A stretch of DNA of 23,785 nt. Origin: CAINVV01 sp031432175. GTDB taxonomy: Bacteria > Bacteroidota > Bacteroidia > Bacteroidales > Prolixibacteraceae. Each line of letters opens with the position of its first letter. The stretch's first letter is position 1. Below, piece by piece: positions 16,277 to 23,783 of the stretch. The position numbers and the translations under genes were made by a program. The stretch lies in NCBI GenBank assembly GCA_964358545.1, contig CAYHQN010000060.1:1-23785 (forward strand), given 5' to 3'. The notes beneath the pieces are model-generated. The model was given only the letters and a program-made list of their open reading frames with translations, did no database searches and was not told where the DNA came from.

Positions 16277-17428
16277 TTACCCAAAATCTTTCCACGCTTT
16301 TACTAAACCATTGGAGGTTTGCAAAGATTTATCACCTGCATATACGGCAAAACATTGTTCAGGTGTTGCGCCGGAAAGCTTGGCCCATTTGCTGATACCC
16401 TTGAAGTAATCCTGAGCATAGGTAGCTCCTGACTTTATTTCGTAAGCATTTTGTTTATTCCCGGTTGTTTCGAGCAAATCAACTTCGTTTCCTGTGCTAT
16501 CCCGCCAAAAGGTCAACGAGGGTTCCACCCCTTTGTTCAATGATTCTTTGACAAATTCATTGATGACCAGGTTCTCAAATAGTCCACCCCGCAGAAAATG
16601 ACCTGACACCTGTTTGAAATCCCTGATCTCCAACAAAGAACAAGCCAATCCGGTATCGTAAAAATAGAGTTTGGGGGATTTAACCAATCGTTTGGCGTAA
16701 TTGTTATGGTCGGGCTTTAACAAATAGACAATGTAGCTAGCTTCGAGGAGTGACACCCACGCTTGCGCCGTGGACACTGCTATTCCACATTCATTGGCTA
16801 ATGAGGAGAGATTTAACAATTGTCCGATCCTGCCTGCACAAAGTTTAATGAAGCGGATAAATTTGCTTAAATCACCGATATTTTTCATCAAACGTACATC
16901 ACGTTCAACATAAGTTTGAATGTAATAGGGATAGAAATCTGTCGGACTAATTTTTTTATCGTACAAACGGGGATAGGCTCCCATGAATAGCTGCTCATCT
17001 ACCGTACCCGGAAGTTGGCCCACATCTTTTAACTCCTTGGATGAGAAGGGTAGCAGTTTTAGAATGGCTGTCCTGCCAGCCAAAGATTGGCTGATGTTTT
17101 GCATCAACAGGAAATTATGTGAGCCTGCCAGAAGGTACATCCCTTCAAGGTTTTGTTCATCAACATGCGTCTGCAAATAGGAGAACAGCTCAGGCACCTT
17201 TTGTACTTCATCGATGATGGTCCGATCAGGATAGGTAGATAGAAAACCCCTTGGATCATCCATGGCAAAAAGTTGCCTGTCCAGGTCTTCCATAGAAACA
17301 TACTGATAGTCCGGGAAAGTGGATCTTAAAAGCGTTGACTTTCCCGACTGCCTGGGCCCCGTCAAGGTAACTACCGGGTACTTCCCAACCATTTCCAACA
17401 ACTTGTTTTTCAGTAGCCTTTCAATCAT
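16277..17428 (-). CDS. AAA_14/DUF4143 family ATP-binding protein
   Basis: A 383-residue ATPase. Walker A is GPRQSGKST at residues 24-32, Walker B IIDEVQKVPELF from 71, and the sensor-like segment YLLAGSHNFLLM follows. The C-terminal half matches DUF4143: VKSPKLYFYDTGLACSLL, GGLFENLVINEF, and a PD-(D/E)xK-like core LTFWRDSTGNEVDLLE ... AYEIKSG, where E, D, E and K could form a nuclease-type site. The family is common, often as isolated and mobile genes, and its role is unresolved (DNA-related or defence-related suggestions exist). Just upstream is a perfect inverted repeat that contains a promoter for this gene. About 140 bp separate it from lepA. Confidence 0.88.
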   Translation of the reverse strand: MIERLLKNKLLEMVGKYPVVTLTGPRQSGKSTLLRSTFPDYQYVSMEDLDRQLFAMDDPRGFLSTYPDRTIIDEVQKVPELFSYLQTHVDEQNLEGMYLLAGSHNFLLMQNISQSLAGRTAILKLLPFSSKELKDVGQLPGTVDEQLFMGAYPRLYDKKISPTDFYPYYIQTYVERDVRLMKNIGDLSKFIRFIKLCAGRIGQLLNLSSLANECGIAVSTAQAWVSLLEASYIVYLLKPDHNNYAKRLVKSPKLYFYDTGLACSLLEIRDFKQVSGHFLRGGLFENLVINEFVKESLNKGVEPSLTFWRDSTGNEVDLLETTGNKQNAYEIKSGATYAQDYFKGISKWAKLSGATPEQCFAVYAGDKSLQTSNGLVKAWKDFG

Positions 17429-17435
17429 ATTGATG

Positions 17436-17480
17436 AATTTCTTGCAAATTTACGATTAAATAATAAATTTGCAAGAAATT
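17436..17480. promoter_or_regulatory. Symmetric divergent promoter within a perfect inverted repeat
   Basis: 17436-17452 and 17464-17480 are exact reverse complements (17 bp each, 11-base spacer). In each direction the arms supply CTTG, a 19-base gap and TAAATTTG, which fits the Bacteroidota -33/-7 pattern. The - direction gives a short leader of roughly 10 bases before the ATPase start at 17428. The + direction points at a small ORF at 17499. The symmetry also suits a dimeric operator. Confidence 0.6.
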
Positions 17481-17498
17481 ATTTAACTTTCGTCTGAA

Positions 17499-17606
17499 AT
17501 GCCCCTCCGGGAAGGTACCCCGCGGTTTACGGAGTGGTTTGAAGCCTGGCACAAATTGATTACATACCTAGATATCACTGCCGACCTGATTATTGATCAA
17601 ATTTGA
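17499..17606 (+). CDS. Possible 35-residue small protein
   Basis: ATG 17499 opens 35 codons (MPLREGTPRFTEWFEAWHKL, then a further 15 residues) ending in TGA at 17604-17606, which overlaps the convergent metallophosphoesterase gene end by 17 bases. It begins 28 bases after the + direction TAAATTTG box. The peptide is well balanced in composition and amphipathic, and its DNA is less AT-rich than the flanking promoter. I recognise no family. It could equally be a remnant of a longer gene or a chance frame. Confidence 0.28.
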   Translation: MPLREGTPRFTEWFEAWHKLITYLDITADLIIDQI

Positions 17607-18741
17607 TCTTAAAAACCACCACCTCCGGCGTATTGCCGATCCGTACCGGCGGTCCCCAGGAGCCAAACCCGGAGGAGACATAGCAGGTGGTATTCCCTTT
17701 TTGTTTCAAGCCCCAGCTTACCTCGAATATGGCTTCGGTGATATAGTTAAACGGCCACATTTGTCCGTCGTGGGTATGGCCCGACAGGTGCAGGTCTGTA
17801 CCAACTTCGACGGCCTCCTCGAGGTGAAAAGGCTGGTGGTTCATCACAATGATGGGTTTCGTGTGATCCAGGTCTTTAGTAAGCTCTTTCAGGTCATGCG
17901 GATTGTTAGCCTCTCCCATTCGGCGGCTGTCCCTGTCGTCCCTGCCTACCAGCTGGATCCCGTTGGCAAGGGTGACCACCTCGTCGCGCAGTACTTTGAT
18001 GTTGATGCTTTGCAGGTAGGGCAAGGTATTCCGGATACCGCCAATGTATTCGTGGTTTCCCGGGATGGCATAGACGCCCAGTGGTGTACGGATCTCCTGG
18101 ATGTGCCTCCCAAGGTTCTTTCGCAGTACCGGTCCGATATCGCCATCCACCAGATCGCCGCAAAGCAGCACCAGATCGGGCTTTTGTTCGTTGATGATGC
18201 GAATGAGCTTCATCTCCTGCCTTTCGCCAATCAGGGCCCCCAGATGGATATCTGAAGCCATCAATATTTTGAGTTCAGGATTCCCGGTTACGGTTTTGTG
18301 TATCGTCAAAGGGATCTCTTTGATCCTGGTAGTTAATGCATTGATGTAACCGCCGAGCACAACCATGGAAACTAACCCGATGACGGTGTATCCCAAATAC
18401 AACTTCCCGGTAGGGGAAAAATCGGGTAAAAAATGGAAGAAATAGTTGGCCACCCTGACCAGGTCGATCAGCAACAAGGATATCAGGAAATAGAACATGA
18501 AGGCCAGCCAGAAGGCTCCGACCCGGTAAACCCATTCACTTACGACAGAGGAGGAGGTCCGTTCCCAAAACATCCCCACCAGGAAAGAGGAGACCAGCGA
18601 CCAGAAAATTACTGTAAACCACTTCTTTGAGGCCGGAGTGCAGGAAAAAACCATCAGCCCCCGGGTATAAACGAAATAGTTTAGCGAAGAATAAACGAGC
18701 AATACAATGCTGAAAAATATGAAAAAAGTGAGTGTTCTCAT
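17590..18741 (-). CDS. Membrane-anchored metallophosphoesterase
   Basis: A 383-residue protein. The N-terminal 140 residues hold four hydrophobic segments (about 5-25, 42-58, 75-95, 115-135). The rest is a calcineurin-like phosphoesterase domain with all metal motifs: ASDIHLG (D164, H166), CGDLVDGD (D196), PGNHEY (N229, H230), MNHQPFH and SGHTHDGQ. It resembles YkuE-type enzymes, several of which act on lipid-linked phosphates; the substrate here is unknown. It is encoded alone, divergent from the DUF6452 gene across about 110 bp and ending against the small ORF at 17499. Confidence 0.92.
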   Translation of the reverse strand: MRTLTFFIFFSIVLLVYSSLNYFVYTRGLMVFSCTPASKKWFTVIFWSLVSSFLVGMFWERTSSSVVSEWVYRVGAFWLAFMFYFLISLLLIDLVRVANYFFHFLPDFSPTGKLYLGYTVIGLVSMVVLGGYINALTTRIKEIPLTIHKTVTGNPELKILMASDIHLGALIGERQEMKLIRIINEQKPDLVLLCGDLVDGDIGPVLRKNLGRHIQEIRTPLGVYAIPGNHEYIGGIRNTLPYLQSINIKVLRDEVVTLANGIQLVGRDDRDSRRMGEANNPHDLKELTKDLDHTKPIIVMNHQPFHLEEAVEVGTDLHLSGHTHDGQMWPFNYITEAIFEVSWGLKQKGNTTCYVSSGFGSWGPPVRIGNTPEVVVFKIKFDQ

Positions 18742-18810
18742 TACAAATTAATTAGATGGGCAAAACTATCAATTATTTTGGGGGTATAAATCCCATCCGC
18801 CCATTTTGAT

Positions 18811-18818
18811 TATATTTG
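18811..18818 (+). promoter_or_regulatory. Possible -7 box for the DUF6452 gene
   Basis: TATATTTG matches TAnnTTTG, 31 bases before the ATG at 18850, and is followed by CCGCAAGATACA. No TTTG occurs at the usual -33 distance. Confidence 0.35.
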
Positions 18819-18849
18819 CCGCAAGATACAACACAAACCTTTTCGACGA

Positions 18850-19341
18850 ATGCGATTTCGGCCCATTATTTTCCTGTTGGCGGTCATGTTACTTCACTCC
18901 TGTAACAATGGTTCCCACTGCTACGAGTCGTCGGAAACCCTTTTGATCACTACCTTTACAGCCAATGGCACGATTAAAATCGACTCCATTATGGTCAGGG
19001 GGTACAACAGGCTTGCCAAGGGCGACACCCTGGTATTCAACAAGGATTCTGCCGTTGCGAAGAAGGTCGGATTGCCGCTTTCTGTTAGCGCCGACACAAC
19101 AGGATTTGTTGTTTACGCCAACGGCAAGGCAAGTTCATTCTGGGTGAAACATACCATGAATTTTCAATTGATTTCCCAAAGTTGCGGTTTTGCGCCAAAT
19201 TATGAACTTATTGCCCTCAGGCACAGCTCACTCATTGATTCAATAAGAATTTTAGATCCGGTTGTGGGTCCAAAATCTGCAGAAAAATATGCCACGAATG
19301 GACAAAATATTACGGTCTATCTTCATCTTACTACTCCTTAG
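18850..19341 (+). CDS. DUF6452-like lipoprotein
   Basis: A 163-residue protein with a hydrophobic N-terminus ending in LLHSC (C18), a lipoprotein signal as seen in Bacteroidota. The rest is predicted beta-rich, with paired cysteines (C24 in SHCYES and C112 in SQSCGFAP) that could form a disulfide. From memory it resembles the DUF6452 family; function unknown. Its last 44 bases overlap the start of the DUF6048-like gene, so the two are almost certainly translated together and may act as a pair in the outer membrane. Confidence 0.75.
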   Translation: MRFRPIIFLLAVMLLHSCNNGSHCYESSETLLITTFTANGTIKIDSIMVRGYNRLAKGDTLVFNKDSAVAKKVGLPLSVSADTTGFVVYANGKASSFWVKHTMNFQLISQSCGFAPNYELIALRHSSLIDSIRILDPVVGPKSAEKYATNGQNITVYLHLTTP

Positions 19342-20113
19342 TCCGGTTAGCGGCTTTGGACAGGGAAAGAAAGAGGTGTGGAGGTACGAAGGTCCCCGCT
19401 TTGGGATTGACGTGTCACGTTTTCTGATGCCAACCATACAAAAAGCAACAAAAAGCGCATTCGAGATCCAGGCAGATTATCCTTACAAAGGCAATTTCTT
19501 CCCTACCGTGGAAGCCGGGTATCAAAGTGTCGACGATTTGAAGGATGCCTTTCACTATACCAACAAAGGGGCCTATGGCAGGATCGGGGTTGATGTGAAC
19601 ATCAACAAATTTGAGTCTTTGTCGGACAACGATCTGGTTTTTATAGGGTTCAGGTATGGTTTCAGCCGGTTTTCACAGGAAACCCTTGCAGCCAGCTACA
19701 CCAATTACTGGGGAACCATACAGTCCCCATTCCCCAAAAACAATCTGAATGCCCACTGGACCGAATTGGTGTTTGGTTTGAAGGGAGAGTTGCTGCCAAA
19801 CATCTTTTTCGGCTGGTCTGTCAGGGCAAAATTTCTCCTTGCCTCCACCAAAGACGACCATGTAACACCCTATGTTATCCCGGGATTGGGTTACACAGGT
19901 TCTGAGGTCCCTTTCGATTTTTCTGTAACTGTCGCTTACCGGATTCCGCTTATCAAAACGAAAAAGTTGCCTAAAGCCCTCAAATCGGCCAGGCCAAACC
20001 GTTCTGATTCAGACAAGGATGAAGAACTTGATCCGAATGATCCCAACAATCCCAACAACAACACGAATGGATATGGGGGTGGGCAAAGGGGGAGGAACCA
20101 GGAACAGTACTAA
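19298..20113 (+). CDS. DUF6048-like outer-membrane-type protein
   Basis: A 271-residue protein. The start at ATG 19298 gives a clean signal peptide (MDKILRSIFILLLLSPVSGF, cleavage before GQGKK); ATG 19289 and TTG 19262 are possible but worse. The body has repeated amphipathic strands (FGIDVSRFLMP, VEAGYQSVDD, GRIGVDVNINKF, ELVFGLKGELLP, VTVAYRIPLI), like a small beta-barrel. It ends in an Asn/Gly/Gln-rich tail from about residue 240 (DPNDPNNPNNNTNGYGGG). I associate this pair with DUF6452/DUF6048 neighbours in Bacteroidota. No function is established. Confidence 0.75.
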   Translation: MDKILRSIFILLLLSPVSGFGQGKKEVWRYEGPRFGIDVSRFLMPTIQKATKSAFEIQADYPYKGNFFPTVEAGYQSVDDLKDAFHYTNKGAYGRIGVDVNINKFESLSDNDLVFIGFRYGFSRFSQETLAASYTNYWGTIQSPFPKNNLNAHWTELVFGLKGELLPNIFFGWSVRAKFLLASTKDDHVTPYVIPGLGYTGSEVPFDFSVTVAYRIPLIKTKKLPKALKSARPNRSDSDKDEELDPNDPNNPNNNTNGYGGGQRGRNQEQY

Positions 20114-20223
20114 AGAAGGATAAAGGATTAAAAACCCAAAGGATAAAGTAAAAAGGATAAAGGGGGCAGTTGTGCTGAGCCACCCTACCACGGATTACAC
20201 AAATTACACGAATTTAAATTCGT
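20114..20223. repeat. A-rich direct repeats and a 16-bp palindrome before the DUF6261 gene
   Basis: AAGGATAAAG-type units recur at about 20116-20162. They are followed by a CGGATTACACAAATTACACG segment of a kind common in Bacteroidota intergenic DNA. A perfect palindrome ACGAATTTAAATTCGT occupies 20208-20223, directly against the ATG at 20224. No gene is supported in this gap. Confidence 0.6.
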
Positions 20224-20958
20224 ATGATTACTGCAATTGATCTCGCGAAACTTCGCAATGCGGAGTTTCTGCAATTTGGTGCCACGTTCGCTGGTTTAAT
20301 CGAGGCGAACAATCCTGTTGTTCTGAATGTCGGAGCGCAACATGCGGCTTTCAAAGTAAAATTGACCGAAATGTCGGGGCTCTTCAAGCTTGAAAAGGTC
20401 AGCCCAATCACGCAGGAACTTGTCCTGTTGGATGAACGCCGCGACAAGGCGATCAACGGAATGACTGCAGTCATCAATGGTTTCTGCAACCATTTCGATG
20501 CTGCAACTGCTCAGGCAGCCAATCTGCTGACCGGAAGTTTAAATCTTTACGGCGTTGGTGTTGCCCGCTTAAATACGCAGGCCGAAACCTCAACCCTAAA
20601 TGGAATTATTAACGATTGGGAAACCAAGCCTGAGTTGATTGCGGCTATTATTATGCTTGGTCTTGCCGGGTGGCTTGCCGAACTAAAAACGGCCAATCAA
20701 TTGTTCGCTCAGAAGTACATTCAACGGACCCAGGAGTATGGCGCTGCCAACCCCGATACGCTTAAGGCAAAACGCGAGGAGACGATGGTTGCCTATTATG
20801 AATTACGGAAGTTCATCGATGCCAACTCGATTATCAATCCCAGCGTTGCCTATGAAAAATTGATCAACGAGCTGAACGCGCTGATCGATCAGTACAATGA
20901 GCTGCTTAGCTCCCGACCTGCGGAACAGACCCCTGAACCGCCACCGGTGAATAACTAA
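20224..20958 (+). CDS. DUF6261-like protein
   Basis: A 244-residue, mostly helical soluble protein without a signal peptide, ending in a Pro/Glu-rich tail (AEQTPEPPPVNN). It resembles the DUF6261 proteins that occur, often in several copies, in Bacteroidota genomes; function unknown. Helical stretches around 35-60, 75-105 and 185-232 (KLINELNALIDQYNELL) could form a coiled bundle. The ATG abuts a 16-bp palindrome and the upstream gap is repeat-filled. These features and the repeat-rich flank are compatible with gene dispersal, but not proof of it. A strong terminator follows. Confidence 0.75.
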   Translation: MITAIDLAKLRNAEFLQFGATFAGLIEANNPVVLNVGAQHAAFKVKLTEMSGLFKLEKVSPITQELVLLDERRDKAINGMTAVINGFCNHFDAATAQAANLLTGSLNLYGVGVARLNTQAETSTLNGIINDWETKPELIAAIIMLGLAGWLAELKTANQLFAQKYIQRTQEYGAANPDTLKAKREETMVAYYELRKFIDANSIINPSVAYEKLINELNALIDQYNELLSSRPAEQTPEPPPVNN

Positions 20959-20970
20959 CTTTCACTTTAG

Positions 20971-21006
20971 AAAACCCGCTATTGGGAACGGCGGGTTTTC
21001 TTTTTT
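20971..21006 (+). terminator. Intrinsic terminator after the DUF6261 gene
   Basis: Nine-bp arms AAAACCCGC (20971-20979) and GCGGGTTTT (20991-20999) with an 11-base loop, followed by C and a run of six T. This is a textbook rho-independent terminator, starting 12 bases after the stop codon. It separates this gene from hicBA. Confidence 0.9.
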
Positions 21007-21029
21007 AATGATGAATTTTATGATTTGAT

Positions 21030-21037
21030 TACTTTTG
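21030..21037 (+). promoter_or_regulatory. Candidate hicBA -7 box
   Basis: TACTTTTG matches TAnnTTTG and lies 17 bases before the hicB ATG at 21055. The -33 region holds T-rich sequence from the preceding terminator rather than a clear TTTG. Confidence 0.4.
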
Positions 21038-21054
21038 CATTAAATCATACCAAA

Positions 21055-21261
21055 ATGAAAGAGATCGTTTTTATAGTAGAAGAATCTCAGGACGGGGGCT
21101 ATTTTGCCCAGGCAGCAAATCATTCCATTTTTACCCAAGGTGATACCATCGCAGAACTAAAATCGATGATTAGTGATGCCGTTCGTTGCCATTTCGAAGA
21201 GACGAACATGCCTGACTTAATTCACCTGCACGTTACCCATGTGGAAACTTATGCCGTATGA
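21055..21261 (+). CDS. hicB: HicB-like antitoxin (short)
   Basis: A 68-residue protein with the HicB partial RNase H-like fold: KEIVFIVEESQDGGYFAQAA, then a helix (DTIAELKSMISDAVRCHFEE) and a terminal strand. HicB binds and blocks the HicA ribonuclease. The C-terminal DNA-binding domain found in many HicB proteins is absent, so autoregulation would need another route. ATG 21055 is chosen over a TTG at 21025 because homologues begin at this strand. It overlaps hicA by four bases (ATGA), which implies coupled translation. Here the antitoxin gene comes first, the less common hicBA order. Confidence 0.85.
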   Translation: MKEIVFIVEESQDGGYFAQAANHSIFTQGDTIAELKSMISDAVRCHFEETNMPDLIHLHVTHVETYAV

Positions 21262-21497
21262 AGCTTTCGCGGAACATTGATGCCCCACAGCTTGTTAAAG
21301 CCCTTCAAAAATTTGGGTACGAACCCACTCGCCAAAGTGGAAGCCATATCCGGCTAACGACACAACAAAACGGACAACACCACATCACAGTCCCTAACCC
21401 CAATCCTTTGAAAATAGGAACAGTAAATGCCATACTCACCGATGTGGCACAGCATTTAGGGATTTCCAAGCAAGAACTTATTGATGGGTTGTTCTAA
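21258..21497 (+). CDS. hicA: HicA toxin (mRNA interferase)
   Basis: A 79-residue protein with the double-strand RNA-binding-like fold of HicA. The catalytic His lies in SGSHIRL (H30), preceded by LVKALQKFGYEPTRQ and followed by HHITVPNPNPLKIGTVNAIL, the family's standard order. HicA cleaves mRNA when its antitoxin is lost. It appears intact. Its stop codon is only 19 bp from the first CRISPR repeat, with no terminator between, so hicBA transcripts would run into the array. Confidence 0.92.
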   Translation: MKLSRNIDAPQLVKALQKFGYEPTRQSGSHIRLTTQQNGQHHITVPNPNPLKIGTVNAILTDVAQHLGISKQELIDGLF

Positions 21498-21516
21498 AAA
21501 CCAACAATTGATTCGA

Positions 21517-23733
21517 GTTTCAATCCTTGTTTTATTGGAAGGTGAATAGGAAGAAGGAGTTGTGTGATGGATGTTTTTTCGATTCTGAGTTTCAATCCTT
21601 GTTTTCTTGGAAGGTGAATAGGAAGGCTTTTCCATGTTAATTATTATTTTCTTGTTGTTTGGTTTCAATCCTTGTTTTCTTGGAAGGTGAATAGGAAGAC
21701 CAAAATTAGAAAGCCAAGACATAAAATCTACTTTTGTTTCAATCCTTGTTTTCTTGGAAGGTGAATAGGAAGATATTTTTATAGGTTATCAGTCTAAAGG
21801 TTTAGCTGGTTTCAATCCTTGTTTTCTTGGAAGGTGAATAGGAAGGTTGTTCGCATGTTGTTTTCATCTTTAATTATATTAGTTTCAATCCTTGTTTTCT
21901 TGGAAGGTGAATAGGAAGTCAAAAAACAGAATATTACTCAGGATTTTGAAGAGAGTTTCAATCCTTGTTTTCTTGGAAGGTGAATAGGAAGAGCAAAGAG
22001 GTTTTCAATTGGATGGTTGAAATGGAGTTTCAATCCTTGTTTTCTTGGAAGGTGAATAGGAAGTAAAAATTGACGCAAAGCCATGACACAAAAAGGGGGT
22101 TTCAATCCTTGTTTTCTTGGAAGGTGAATAGGAAGAAAAAAGATTGAAACCAAAGCAGATGCAGATAAGGGTTTCAATCCTTGTTTTCTTGGAAGGTGAA
22201 TAGGAAGTAAGCAGTATTGGATTGAAGTCGAAACAAGTATTATGTTTCAATCCTTGTTTTCTTGGAAGGTGAATAGGAAGTATTTGCAGGTCGGATCCCG
22301 AAACTACAACGCCATAGTTTCAATCCTTGTTTTCTTGGAAGGTGAATAGGAAGAATGAAACCGATGAAATATACGAAATGGAAACCTGCAGTTTCAATCC
22401 TTGTTTTCTTGGAAGGTGAATAGGAAGGGGCTATTGAGAAGTGTATGAAATATGATGTTCCGGGTTTCAATCCTTGTTTTCTTGGAAGGTGAATAGGAAG
22501 AAATACCCCGGAAGGGAAACGATGGAAATTAAAAGTTTCAATCCTTGTTTTCTTGGAAGGTGAATAGGAAGTGACAAGGAGTTTACCAGTCTCCTTCCGC
22601 TTCCTTGTTTCAATCCTTGTTTTCTTGGAAGGTGAATAGGAAGAATATCTTCCATTTTCATGAGAATTGTAGCATTAAGGTTTCAATCCTTGTTTTCTTG
22701 GAAGGTGAATAGGAAGCCTTTCGAGCAGGATGAAGATACTTTTGAAAAGGCTGGTTTCAATCCTTGTTTTCTTGGAAGGTGAATAGGAAGACAAGAGATT
22801 CATGATAAGTTTATGGAAAAGAATTTTGTTTCAATCCTTGTTTTCTTGGAAGGTGAATAGGAAGGAAGGCCTGTATTCGTGTGTGTCAACTCTTCAGGTG
22901 GTTTCAATCCTTGTTTTCTTGGAAGGTGAATAGGAAGCGAAGAATGGTTTTTGACAGGATTTAAGGCAGACGAGTTTCAATCCTTGTTTTCTTGGAAGGT
23001 GAATAGGAAGTCTGGCATGATTTACCCGCTTTCGCACTGGAGCAAGTTTCAATCCTTGTTTTCTTGGAAGGTGAATAGGAAGACCCGGGGCATTTTTGAT
23101 CATCTGCTTACTCGCTACGTTTCAATCCTTGTTTTCTTGGAAGGTGAATAGGAAGAAAAGGTTCGTGATTATCTCGGAGACAAGAAGTTAACGTTTCAAT
23201 CCTTGTTTTCTTGGAAGGTGAATAGGAAGAAATCTCTTTGGTTTCTGTTATCATTTTGGTTTGAAGTTTCAATCCTTGTTTTCTTGGAAGGTGAATAGGA
23301 AGACGTAGGTTTTAATCAAATATTTTTTGCCAATTACGTTTCAATCCTTGTTTTCTTGGAAGGTGAATAGGAAGTACTGAAGGATTGAAAGACGAGTAAA
23401 CATAATTTAAGTTTCAATCCTTGTTTTCTTGGAAGGTGAATAGGAAGTAAAATATACTTTCGAGTGTGGTGTCATTGATTGAGTTTCAATCCTTGTTTTC
23501 TTGGAAGGTGAATAGGAAGAACAGCAACCATTTTTCAACTTTCAGATCGAAGGTAGTTTCAATCCTTGTTTTCTTGGAAGGTGAATAGGAAGCCAGAGAG
23601 TTACATTCGCCGGCTGTGTATTTGATGGTTTCAATCCTTGTTTTCTTGGAAGGTGAATAGGAAGTGTATATTCATAACTTCAGTCTTTTAAGACAGTGAA
23701 GTTTCAATCCTTGTTTTCTTGGAAGGTGAATAG
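21517..23733 (-). CRISPR. CRISPR array: 31 repeats, 30 spacers, no cas genes in the window
   Basis: The 37-bp repeat reads GTTTCAATCCTTG ... GGTGAATAGGAAG on +. I counted 31 copies at 72-74-bp steps with 30 spacers of 34-37 bp, and saw no duplicated spacer. The repeats are identical except the first (21517-21553, C18 to A at 21534) and the last (23701-23733, which lacks the final GAAG). On - the repeat ends in GGATTGAAAC, the ATTGAAAC-type 5' handle typical of type I-B and type III crRNAs. Together with the variant repeat at the left, this suggests transcription from right to left with the leader beyond 23733. The repeat has only a weak possible stem (CCTT/AAGG). No cas gene lies in the window, so the subtype cannot be set. 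Confidence 0.98.
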
Positions 23734-23783
23734 TTCTACTTTACCAAATTGAAAAAAGAGACGGTTTATTTTGTTATATGGCT
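23734..23783 (-). repeat. Right copy of the 50-bp terminal inverted repeat, abutting the last CRISPR repeat
   Basis: It is the exact reverse complement of positions 1-50. It begins at the base where CRISPR repeat 31 stops matching the consensus. It occupies the place where a leader would be if the array is transcribed leftward. It may be part of a leader present elsewhere too, the end of an inserted mobile element, or an assembly junction. Only two more bases (23784-23785) follow. Confidence 0.85.

Noticed and set aside
21456..23151. Open frames across the CRISPR array encoding repeated peptides such as PIHLPRKQGLK
   Set aside because: They are translations of the DNA repeats in stop-free frames, not genes.
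21517..23733. Strand bias of spacers, i.e. + strand spacers reading as sense coding, which would favour RNA targeting
   Set aside because: Several + strand spacers translate into plausible peptides. But counting stop-free frames by hand over all 30 spacers gave 50 on + and 50 on -, and purines were only about 53% on +. There is no usable bias without protospacer matches.
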